Assembly (NCBI GenBank): GCA_900769665.1
Contig: CAAGHL010000020.1
Span: 1 to 31,972 of the forward strand
Source: Clostridia bacterium
GTDB taxonomy: Bacteria > Bacillota > Clostridia > Christensenellales > CAG-314
Length of the DNA: 31,972 nucleotides
Reading direction: 5' to 3'
Below the pieces are notes generated by a model, which did no database searches, had not been told where the DNA came from, and saw only the letters and a list, made by a program, of their open reading frames with translations. The first letter of the stretch is position 1. Each line of letters begins with the position of its first letter. Made by a program: the position numbers and the translations under genes. Of this stretch, positions 22,005 to 29,619 are shown one piece after another.

Positions 22005-24548
22005 ATGAAGGGATACATTCAAAACAACATCAGAGTGCAATTTTTGAGCGACGACATCGTGCGCTTGGAAGTAGGCAAAAAAGGTGTTTTTTGCGACAAG
22101 GACACACTGCTTGTGGCAAGCAAAAGTGCGTTTGACGGCGTGGGCGCAAGCGTTTCCATGAAGTCCGACGGCGCATATATCACCCACAACGACGTGACTG
22201 TTTTTGTGCCTACCGAGGCGAAAAGTCTTGTCGGTACCAAGCTGCTTGTGGACGGAAAAATTGCATACGTATACAAATTTTTGCGTAACAGCGGCGAACT
22301 TCCTGCACTTGACAAAACCCCCGAAGTGTTTGCTTTGGCGGACAACCCTCGCGTAGTTTTGCCCGAGGAAGGCTACGCACCCACCGAACAAAAGAACAAC
22401 GGTTACGAAATCGACGCAAACGCTAGCGACGTGTACTTGCTTGTGTGTCGTGGCAATGCGGCAAAGTTGCGCAAACTGTACGTTGAGTTGACGGGGCGTG
22501 CGGAACTCGTGCGCTTGTCCACTCTCGGCAATTGGAATAGCCGTTACTACAAGTACAACCAACAAGAAGCCGAACAAATGATACTGGACTACGAGGCGCA
22601 CAACGTGCCTTTGGACAACATCGTTATCGACACCGATTGGCGCAAAGCTAGCGATCGCGGTATCGGCTACGAAGTGGACGACGTGCTGTTCCCCGACATG
22701 GCAGGATACTTCAAGTTTGCCCACGAACACGGCGTGGACGTAATGTTCAACGACCACCCCGAACCGCAAGACGGTTGCACGAGTTGTATCGACCCCAAGG
22801 AAGTGGCGTACCGCACCGAGCACCTTGCCGAACACCTCGACAACGGCTTGGATATGTGGTGGTACGACCGCAACTGGCCCACCAAACTTGTGTCGCCTGT
22901 CGATGGCATTGCGCCCGAAACGTGGGGTATGTATGCGTTTAACGAGATTACCAAACATACTTGGCAACAAAAGGCTAAGAATAAGGTGGTATATCGCCGC
23001 CCCGACATGATGTCTAACGTCGACAACATCCGCAACGGCGTATACGTGGGCATCGGCAACAGTGCAAGCCACCGCTACTCCACACAATGGACGGGCGACG
23101 TAGGCTCGTCGGAGCAGGACTTGTTTGACGCCGTTAGGCAAACTGTAAAGTGCGGAGACAACTGCTTGCCCTACGTGCACTCCGACTGCGGCGGACACAC
23201 AGGCAACCCCGACAAAGAAACCTACCTGCATTGGATAGAGTTTTGCGCGCTCGGCACCGTACTGCGCCCGCACTGCACCAACAGCGTAATTCGCTTCCGC
23301 GAGCCGTGGGCATACGACGACCAAACGGTGGAAGACACCGTGCGTAACTACACAAATTTGCGTTACCGTCTGTTGCCGCTACTGTACAGCGAGGCGTACA
23401 AGTCCTACCGCGACGGAAGTCCCATTTGCCGTAGCATGGGTTGGAATTACCCGACGGACAAAAAGGCACTTGCGTGCAAGGCGCAATATATGATTGGCGA
23501 CAACTTGCTCGTTGCGCCCGTGTTTGGCGGAGAAATGCTCAAAGTGCCGCAAAGCTTCTTTGCAACGCCCGTCAAGGCAACGTATTACAACGGCAGAAAT
23601 CTTGACGGCGACCCCATCGCCGAGGCACAATACTCCTGTTTGGACATGGTGTGCGACAACACCTCGCCGGAAAGCGGCGTGCCTGTGTACGAATACTCCG
23701 CCGAGTGGGAAACGACCATTTGCCCCAAGAAAAACATTACTTTGTTTGTCGAGGCGGACGACGGCGTGCGCATGTGGGTGGACGGCAAATTGTGCGTGGA
23801 CGATTGGTCGTGCCACAGCGTAATGAAGCACAAAGTTTGCAATCTTTCCGCCAATACTTTGCACAACGTGCGTATCGAGTACTTCCAAGGCGGCGGCGAG
23901 GCGGCGCTTGCGTTGCATTACACCGAGCAGTCGGAGGCGGAAAACAAGTCCGTGTACCTGCCCGAGGGACGTTGGATGAATTTGTTTACGGGCAAGGCGT
24001 ACGACGGCGGCAAGACAATAAAGGTAAAGACAACCGACGTTACACAAATACCCTTGTTTGTTCGTATGGGCGGCGCGGTTGTAACTGCGAAAAACGCCCA
24101 CAACACCAAAGCGCAAAAGTGGGACAAGTTGACGGTAGATGTATTCCCGAGCAAGACTGCCACTGACAGCGGCTTTGTGTACGAAGACGACCGCAACACA
24201 ACGGCGTACAAGATTGGCGAATTTCGTACTACGGCGTACGGCTTGAAGTACGACAATGCGCAAAACAAAATAGTGCTTACCGTCGACCCTGCCGAGGGTA
24301 ACTTCAAGGGTAAGTACGCAACCAAAATACGCAAATTGAAGATTAAGTACCACTTGCTTGGCGACTGCGCCGAGGTGGCAAAAGTACTTGTAAACGGCGT
24401 GGAAGCAAAGGTAATGTTGCGTAGCCGCAAAAAGAGCGAGTTCCCCCTTGCAGATAGCAACTACGCCGCAGACAGCCGCTTGCTGACGTTGGAGTTTACT
24501 GCCGACGTTGACCAAAAGCAAGTTGTGGAATTTGTGTTGACAAAGTAA
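22005..24548 (+). CDS. Glycoside hydrolase family 31 with PA14-like insert
   Basis: 847 aa from the ATG at 22005 (GGAG at 21992-21995). The beta-sandwich N-domain is followed by a TIM barrel. Expected nucleophile is Asp288 (DMWWYDRNW) and acid/base is Asp365 (TQWTGDVGS). DTDWRKASDRGIGYEVDD is a barrel strand seen in this family. A PA14-like region (about residues 555-645: LFVEADDGVRMWVDG...HNVRIEYFQGGGEAALAL) sits between the barrel and the C-terminal beta-domains (GRWMNLFTGKAYDGG). No signal peptide. Likely an exo-acting alpha-glycosidase (glucosidase/xylosidase type). Second enzyme of the AraC-linked locus. PA14 modules usually confer glycan binding. Confidence 0.9.
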   Translation: MKGYIQNNIRVQFLSDDIVRLEVGKKGVFCDKDTLLVASKSAFDGVGASVSMKSDGAYITHNDVTVFVPTEAKSLVGTKLLVDGKIAYVYKFLRNSGELPALDKTPEVFALADNPRVVLPEEGYAPTEQKNNGYEIDANASDVYLLVCRGNAAKLRKLYVELTGRAELVRLSTLGNWNSRYYKYNQQEAEQMILDYEAHNVPLDNIVIDTDWRKASDRGIGYEVDDVLFPDMAGYFKFAHEHGVDVMFNDHPEPQDGCTSCIDPKEVAYRTEHLAEHLDNGLDMWWYDRNWPTKLVSPVDGIAPETWGMYAFNEITKHTWQQKAKNKVVYRRPDMMSNVDNIRNGVYVGIGNSASHRYSTQWTGDVGSSEQDLFDAVRQTVKCGDNCLPYVHSDCGGHTGNPDKETYLHWIEFCALGTVLRPHCTNSVIRFREPWAYDDQTVEDTVRNYTNLRYRLLPLLYSEAYKSYRDGSPICRSMGWNYPTDKKALACKAQYMIGDNLLVAPVFGGEMLKVPQSFFATPVKATYYNGRNLDGDPIAEAQYSCLDMVCDNTSPESGVPVYEYSAEWETTICPKKNITLFVEADDGVRMWVDGKLCVDDWSCHSVMKHKVCNLSANTLHNVRIEYFQGGGEAALALHYTEQSEAENKSVYLPEGRWMNLFTGKAYDGGKTIKVKTTDVTQIPLFVRMGGAVVTAKNAHNTKAQKWDKLTVDVFPSKTATDSGFVYEDDRNTTAYKIGEFRTTAYGLKYDNAQNKIVLTVDPAEGNFKGKYATKIRKLKIKYHLLGDCAEVAKVLVNGVEAKVMLRSRKKSEFPLADSNYAADSRLLTLEFTADVDQKQVVEFVLTK

Positions 24549-24563
24549 CAAACGAGGCTTGTT

Positions 24564-24600
24564 TAGCCGTTGCGCATACGTAAACTATCGGCAACGGCTA
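24564..24600. terminator. Stable hairpin after GH31
   Basis: Perfect 10-bp stem tagccgttgc (24564-24573) / gcaacggcta (24591-24600), 17-nt loop, 16 bases after the stop. The following sequence (gcgggctagttt) has a poor U-tract, so it may be a 3'-end-protecting or weak termination structure. Confidence 0.5.
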
Positions 24601-24716
24601 GCGGGCTAGTTTCAATGAAAAACAAAAAAAATGTTGCATTATTGCCGTTACGCCTTCGACAAACGTTGACCGTGACGGCAAGCAATGTAACGAAATTTTA
24701 CATACGTATACAAAAA

Positions 24717-25802
24717 ATGAGTAAAATGAACAGTAATTTCGGTAAACTATGCGCCAACTACGTCGTGTTTGACGAGTACCGTACAAACGCCCCGGGCGCG
24801 TGGTATTTTGCGCCCGATCAAGGCGAGTTTTGCAAAGGAACGCCCTGCCACGGTTTCGGCACAGTGAAGTACGTGGAAGGCTCGGTGTACACGGGCGAGT
24901 TGTACTACGACGGCGAAAAATTCAACAAAGTCGGCATGGGACAGCAAGACTTTTGCCGTTCCACAATGGGCAACAAAAACATCCTTAGCGGACTGCGCCG
25001 TAGCAAGTACATTGGCAGTTTCGACTACCGCAAGACCGATTGGATTTACGGCAACGGCGTGATGTACTTTGTCGACGACGACAACCAACCGCAGTACTTT
25101 GTAAAAGGCTTTTTCAGCGCGTTGGAAAAAATCGGCGAGTGGCAAGGAACGTTTGACCCTGCCGTTTTGGCATACGGCTACACGCCCGATATGGAACTTG
25201 CGTGCGAACCCGCCGACAAAGCAGGCGATTGGATGCAATCTCGCACGGAAAAGTGGCGCGAAAAGTCGTGCGACGTGCTGTTTATCGGCGACAGCTACTT
25301 CGAGTTCGGCAACATCCGCGACTACGCAGGCAAAAATTTGTTTAGCAAAGTTTTCCCTGAAAGCTACGTCGACATCGGTATCGGCGGTACCAAGTTTTGC
25401 GAGTGGTTGGGTTGGCTGGACAGCATTGCCGACATTGCCGACCCGCGCAAGATAGTAATCAACCTTGGTTTCAACGACCTTCACGGCGGTAGGGGATTGG
25501 ACGGCACGTATGCCGACTACATTGCGGTATTGAATAAACTGCGCAAGTACTTCCCCGCGTCGCAGGTGTACCTCATCCAAGTGATACACTCGCCCTTTTA
25601 TGCGGACATGTACGAATTGGAGTGCAAGCTTAACGACATGACGACCGCCACTGCGGCGGAACTTGGCGTGCAGTTGCTGGATTGGAACGACAAAATCGTC
25701 GCAAGCGGCAAGGATTGTTTCCACAGCGACAAAGTGCACCCCAACGAGTACGGCTACGCACTGTTGGAGCAAGCCATAGCCGAAGCCATTGCGGACAAGT
25801 AA
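24717..25802 (+). CDS. SGNH/GDSL hydrolase with N-terminal MORN-like repeats
   Basis: 361 aa from the ATG at 24717; 24726 and 24615 are alternatives and none has a good RBS. Residues of about 35-150 contain MORN-type repeats (GFGTVKYVEGSVYTGELYYDG; IYGNGVMYF). The C-terminal domain is an SGNH hydrolase: block I FIGDSYFEF (Ser193), block II GIGG, block III GFND (Asn253), block V DKVH (Asp338, His341). These enzymes remove acetyl or other acyl groups, often from glycans, fitting a debranching role beside GH3/GH31/GH2. No signal peptide is visible. The MORN-SGNH combination is uncommon to my knowledge. Confidence 0.8.
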   Translation: MSKMNSNFGKLCANYVVFDEYRTNAPGAWYFAPDQGEFCKGTPCHGFGTVKYVEGSVYTGELYYDGEKFNKVGMGQQDFCRSTMGNKNILSGLRRSKYIGSFDYRKTDWIYGNGVMYFVDDDNQPQYFVKGFFSALEKIGEWQGTFDPAVLAYGYTPDMELACEPADKAGDWMQSRTEKWREKSCDVLFIGDSYFEFGNIRDYAGKNLFSKVFPESYVDIGIGGTKFCEWLGWLDSIADIADPRKIVINLGFNDLHGGRGLDGTYADYIAVLNKLRKYFPASQVYLIQVIHSPFYADMYELECKLNDMTTATAAELGVQLLDWNDKIVASGKDCFHSDKVHPNEYGYALLEQAIAEAIADK

Positions 25803-25883
25803 CGGTTTTCGGTGCATGTGTAAGGCGCAACTTGCGCTTGACCGCCGACAGGGCGTGCGACGGAAGACATACATACAAAAAAC

Positions 25884-25955
25884 GAGGGGTAATTTAGCCA
25901 TCGCTAATAGTTTTTGTAGTCATTATGACGGCTAGTTATGCGTTAAACGCCCCTC
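25884..25955 (+). ncRNA. Candidate structured RNA element
   Basis: Nested pairings suggest a closed multi-helix fold: outer gagggg (25884-25889) / cccctc (25950-25955); middle tagcc (25895-25899) / ggcta (25930-25934), extended by taa/tta; inner gtca/tgac; plus a small gcg/cgc. It lies 42 bases before the truncated MBL-fold gene. No riboswitch class recognised. Confidence 0.25.
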
Positions 25956-25997
25956 TATGTAAACCGGCGGCAACAACGGATGTCGCAAAGGAAAGCT

Positions 25998-26237
25998 ATG
26001 AAAATCAAGTTTTTGGGTACAGCCGCCGCAGAAGCAGTCCCGGCAATATCCTGCAGTTGCGACGTGTGCAACTACTCTCGCAAGGTGGGCGGACGGCTCG
26101 TAACCGTCGGCTCGAACGCACACATTGCCGAACGGGTAGGATTGAAGTTTGCCCAAACGCTAAGTTTGTTACGCAACATCGGTTTCGACGCCGTCTACCG
26201 CTACGACAACCACAAACCCATCGCATGCAAGATTTAG
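25998..26237 (+). pseudogene. Truncated MBL-fold metallo-hydrolase (PhnP-like) N-terminus
   Basis: 79 aa from the ATG at 25998 (AGGAAAG just upstream). The first 35 residues (MKIKFLGTAAAEAVPAI, then CSCDVCNYSRKVGGR) match the start of MBL-fold hydrolases of the PhnP/carbohydrate-locus type, including the Cys-x2-Cys. The remaining residues diverge and the HxHxDH metal motif is absent; full-length relatives are about 250-330 aa. Neither alternative frame continues the family. Probably an internally deleted remnant fused to other sequence (RNIGFDAVYRYDNHKP). Confidence 0.6.
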
Positions 26238-26313
26238 TGTTCGTGTGACCGACTCGATTGCCCTAACTCGTCGTTGTATCGGATGTTGTCCTTCGTCGGT
26301 TAGTCCGTGTCTT

Positions 26314-26341
26314 CAAAAAATCAATACGTATGCACTTTTTG
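26314..26341. repeat. 28-bp palindrome, copy 3
   Basis: CAAAAA-N4-ATACGTAT-N4-TTTTTG, with arms identical to the copy at 7345-7372. It lies 118 bases upstream of the GH2 start codon. No clear promoter for GH2 was found in 26238-26458. Confidence 0.6.
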
Positions 26342-26458
26342 ACGACAAAGCATGCTGAAATCGCTTACTTTTTGCTTGTTTTTGCCGTTTGCAATCGCTC
26401 ATAAATAACGCCGAAATTACACTTGCAAACACATAAACATTCACAAAACGGAGAGAAC

Positions 26459-28192
26459 ATGATTACTCGCAACGAATACCCTCGTCCGCAATTTAGGCGC
26501 GACGATTGGCAAAATCTCAACGGAAGTTGGCAGTTTTGCTTTGACGACAACAACGACGGGCAATTGCACGGCTATCACCTAGGCGCAACAAACTTCGACC
26601 GTACGATAAACGTTCCCTTTGCCTACCAATACCCTGCAAGCGGCATAAACGACCAAACGGTGCACGAAGTTTTGTGGTACAAACGCAGTTTTGAGGTGGA
26701 CACTCGAAACGCCGACAAGCGTGCTTTGCTGTGGTTCGGCGGTGTGGACTACCTTGCCGACGTGTGGCTGAACGGTCATCACGTTGCCAAGCACAAGGGC
26801 GCATATACTGCATTTTGCACCGACGTCACCAAGTATCTTTGCCAACAAAACACACTTGTGGTGCGTGCCTACGACCCCCTCGACGACGACAATCCGCGTG
26901 GCAAACAAAGCTGGCGAGATGGCAAACCGTTCGGCTGTTTCTACACGCCGAGTAGCGGCATTTGGCAAAGTGTGTGGCTGGAGTTTGTTGGCGAGGACAA
27001 CATTGCCGACTACCTACTGCGCCCCGACTTCGACCATATGGCTTTCGGCGGCGAAATTACCACCGCAAACGGCGTTGCCGACAAGTTGACCCTTACCGCC
27101 ACATTCGAGGGTAAGGTTGTTGTCGAGCAAAACATTGCATTTGGCGACAAGCATGTCGACTACTACGTCAAGTTGCCCGTTACCGCCTTTGACGGCTACG
27201 ATTGGTCGCCGGAAAACCCACGCTTGGTGTATGTGGACTTTGCGTTGTACAGCGGCGGCAAGCTTGTGGACTTGGCGCATACACGGTTTGGCATGCGCAA
27301 AGTTTCCGTGGACGAGTACGGTAAACTTTGCCTAAACGGTCGCCCGTACTACCAACGTTTGGTGCTCGACCAAGGCTATTGGAAGGAAAGCGGTATCACC
27401 GCCCCTAGCGCCGAAGCGTTGAAACGTGACATCGAATTAGCCAAAGCAATGGGTTTCAACGGCGCGCGCAAACACCAAAAAACGGAAGACCCGTACTACT
27501 GCTATTACGCCGAGGAGCTTGGCTTCCTCACTTGGTGCGAGATGCCGTCGGCTTACCGTTACAATGCAAAGGAAGCCACCAACCTCGCCGAGGAGTGGGC
27601 GGAGATCGTGACTACGGCACGCAACGCAACAAGCAACGTGTGCTACGTACCCGTCAACGAAAGTTGGGGTGTGCGCAACATCCCGACGGACAAGGCGCAA
27701 CAAAACTTTGCACGCAGTTTGTACTATCTCACCAAGGCGCTCGACCCCGAACGGCTTGTGTCCACCAACGACGGCTTCGAGGCGGTCAACCCCACGGACA
27801 TACTAGGCGTGCACGACTACGACAGCGAAACGGCGGCACATTTTGCCAAGTACGACGGCGGTTACGACGGCATGCATCCGCAAGGCTTTGCGCTGTTTGC
27901 CGACGGTGAGTTTTACCAAGGGCAACCCGTGCTGTTGTCGGAGTTCGGCGGACGTGCAATGAAGTCCGACGCCAAAGACGGCGCATGGGGCTACAGCGGC
28001 GCGGCGGCAAACGTCGATGAGTTTTTGTCGCAACTGAGCGGCATTTTGGACGGCGTGTACTCGCGCAACTTCCAAGGCTACTGCTATACGCAACTGACCG
28101 ACGTGCAACAGGAAGTCAACGGACTGCTGACCGAAGACCGCCAACCCAAAGCCGCTCTAGATACCCTCAAACGCATATTCGAGGGCAAGTAG
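26459..28192 (+). CDS. Glycoside hydrolase family 2 (beta-galactosidase/glucuronidase-like)
   Basis: 577 aa from the ATG at 26459 (GGAG at 26450-26453). The N-terminal jelly-roll sugar-binding domain (NGSWQF; VWLNGHHVAKHKGAYTAF) is followed by an immunoglobulin-like domain (about 175-280) and a TIM barrel. Glu401 in PVNESWG is the acid/base and Glu495 in LLSEFGG the nucleophile. It is a short GH2, lacking the C-terminal domains of LacZ. No signal peptide. Last enzyme of the glycan locus, probably cleaving a terminal beta-linked hexose or uronic acid. Confidence 0.9.
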   Translation: MITRNEYPRPQFRRDDWQNLNGSWQFCFDDNNDGQLHGYHLGATNFDRTINVPFAYQYPASGINDQTVHEVLWYKRSFEVDTRNADKRALLWFGGVDYLADVWLNGHHVAKHKGAYTAFCTDVTKYLCQQNTLVVRAYDPLDDDNPRGKQSWRDGKPFGCFYTPSSGIWQSVWLEFVGEDNIADYLLRPDFDHMAFGGEITTANGVADKLTLTATFEGKVVVEQNIAFGDKHVDYYVKLPVTAFDGYDWSPENPRLVYVDFALYSGGKLVDLAHTRFGMRKVSVDEYGKLCLNGRPYYQRLVLDQGYWKESGITAPSAEALKRDIELAKAMGFNGARKHQKTEDPYYCYYAEELGFLTWCEMPSAYRYNAKEATNLAEEWAEIVTTARNATSNVCYVPVNESWGVRNIPTDKAQQNFARSLYYLTKALDPERLVSTNDGFEAVNPTDILGVHDYDSETAAHFAKYDGGYDGMHPQGFALFADGEFYQGQPVLLSEFGGRAMKSDAKDGAWGYSGAAANVDEFLSQLSGILDGVYSRNFQGYCYTQLTDVQQEVNGLLTEDRQPKAALDTLKRIFEGK

Positions 28193-28236
28193 TCGGTTGC
28201 CGACGGGCGAGTGCCGTTACGTGTTGCCGCACAAAA

Positions 28237-28380
28237 TATAATGTTGTGTGCCAAGGCGTGTTGCAATGTTACTGTAACGAAAAACAAGCCCTTTTGCGCT
28301 TGCGATGTGGTGCAGTAAAGCGTTTCACATATCTTAGAAAAGGCACCGCGCGCCAACCAAATTTTACATCAACTATGCAC
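28237..28380 (+). ncRNA. Possible small RNA between GH2 and the nuclease gene
   Basis: A perfect TATAAT (28237-28242) without a good -35 box is followed by about 140 bases without a supported ORF, ending at a strong terminator (28381-28410). The layout is that of an sRNA gene, but it could equally be the 3' untranslated region of the GH2 mRNA. Confidence 0.2.
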
Positions 28381-28410
28381 AGCCGTCCGAGTTTGTTCGG
28401 GCGGCTTTTT
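28381..28410 (+). terminator. Rho-independent terminator
   Basis: Stem agccgtccga (28381-28390) / tcgggcggct (28397-28406), 10 bp with one G-U pair, loop gtttgt, then a T-run. It separates the glycan locus from the repair genes. Confidence 0.85.
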
Positions 28411-28522
28411 GCTTGCGTTTTTGTGCGCTTCGTTTCGCTTCGGAAAGCGATTTGGAACTTGTTTCGTGCTGTGGCTTGGAGTTACGTAACGCATTATTTT
28501 TTGTCGGGTTTCGCCGCGGTAG

Positions 28523-28551
28523 TTGATTTTGCTCGTTGCGTGTGGTACAAT
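28523..28551 (+). promoter_or_regulatory. Promoter of the nuclease-ATPase pair
   Basis: TTGATT (28523-28528), 17-bp spacer, TACAAT (28546-28551) with an extended TGG before it. Start near 28558; AGGAGG at 28571-28576. Confidence 0.7.
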
Positions 28552-28581
28552 GATTGCAACACAAAGGAAAAGGAGGACAAA

Positions 28582-29619
28582 ATGAAGTTTATTCATACGG
28601 CGGACATCCATTTGGATTCGCCGCTTGTGGGCGTTGCCGATGCCAAACAACGTCGCTACGAGCTGTTGCAAGCGCTTTCCGACATGTCCGACTACGCCGA
28701 CAACAACGGTATCGGCGCAATAGTGGTGGCAGGCGATTTGTTCGACGACAAGTTTGCTACGCTGTCCACGGTCAAGAGCGTTGCCGACATTATCGGCAAA
28801 AGTCACGCTCACTGGTTTGTACTTCGGGGCAACCACGGCGACAACACTCCATACGCCAAATTGCACGAATTTTGCAATACGGTTGCATTTTTCGGTGACA
28901 ATTGGACGAGTTATCGCATGGGCAACGTTGTGTTTTGCGGACGGGAATTGACCCCTCAGGACGTAACGCCGTGGGGCACATTGCCCCTTGCCGCAAGCGA
29001 CTACAACGTACTTGTGTTGCACGGCGATGTGGACAGTGCGGCATACGGACTTATCGACGGCAAGGCTATCGCTTCGTCCAACGTCAATTACGTTGCATTG
29101 GGGCACAGACACGCTTTTCAGCCGCTGAAATTCGGCAAAGTAAACGGTTGCTACTGCGGCACGCCGGAAGCTCGCGGCTTTGACGAAACTGCGCCGACGG
29201 GGTTTGTGGTGGTGGATACGGACAAGGGCAGTGCGTCCTTTGTTGAGCATGCAATACGTCGTGTTGTCACCGTTTCTGTGGATTTGTCCGCCGCCGACAG
29301 CGACATTGCCGTGCGCAACATGATTGCCGACGCCGTCAGCGGCACGTCCCCACGCAACTATCTCAATTTGTTGCTTGACGGAGAGGTCATCGGCGGTTTG
29401 CGCTCGGAGTTTGTGGCGCGCGACTACCTGCAAGGCAAGTTTTTCGCACTGCGAGTAAAGGACAACACCAAGGTGAAACGCAACCTTGCCGAGCTTGCCG
29501 CCGAAGTGTCCCTTCGCGGAGAGTTTGTTAAGTTGGCAATGCAAATACAAGACCCCGACGAGCGCGAACGTGTGCTTGACATGGGGCTTGCCGTGCTTAA
29601 CGGGGAGGAGTTGTCATGA
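28582..29619 (+). CDS. SbcD/Mre11-like metallophosphatase nuclease (YhaO-type)
   Basis: 345 aa from the ATG at 28582 with an ideal RBS. Calcineurin-like phosphoesterase motifs in order: FIHTADIHLDSP (DxH), VVAGDLFDD (GDxxD), LRGNHGD (GNHD-like), VLHGDV, and LGHRHAF (GHxH), which bind two metal ions. The C-terminal region (about 230-345) is the capping/ATPase-contact domain. It forms an ATGA overlap with the next gene, as in YhaO-YhaN and SbcD-SbcC pairs. Predicted to process DNA ends in double-strand-break repair, in the cytoplasm or at the membrane with its partner. Confidence 0.9.
   Translation: MKFIHTADIHLDSPLVGVADAKQRRYELLQALSDMSDYADNNGIGAIVVAGDLFDDKFATLSTVKSVADIIGKSHAHWFVLRGNHGDNTPYAKLHEFCNTVAFFGDNWTSYRMGNVVFCGRELTPQDVTPWGTLPLAASDYNVLVLHGDVDSAAYGLIDGKAIASSNVNYVALGHRHAFQPLKFGKVNGCYCGTPEARGFDETAPTGFVVVDTDKGSASFVEHAIRRVVTVSVDLSAADSDIAVRNMIADAVSGTSPRNYLNLLLDGEVIGGLRSEFVARDYLQGKFFALRVKDNTKVKRNLAELAAEVSLRGEFVKLAMQIQDPDERERVLDMGLAVLNGEELS

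Noticed and set aside
21837..23324. 495-codon minus-strand frame opposite GH31
   Set aside because: Shadow ORF caused by codon bias; the plus strand encodes an intact GH31 with catalytic residues.
28369..29550. 393-codon minus-strand frame opposite the SbcD-like gene
   Set aside because: Shadow of the nuclease gene; it also runs through a terminator and the nuclease promoter.
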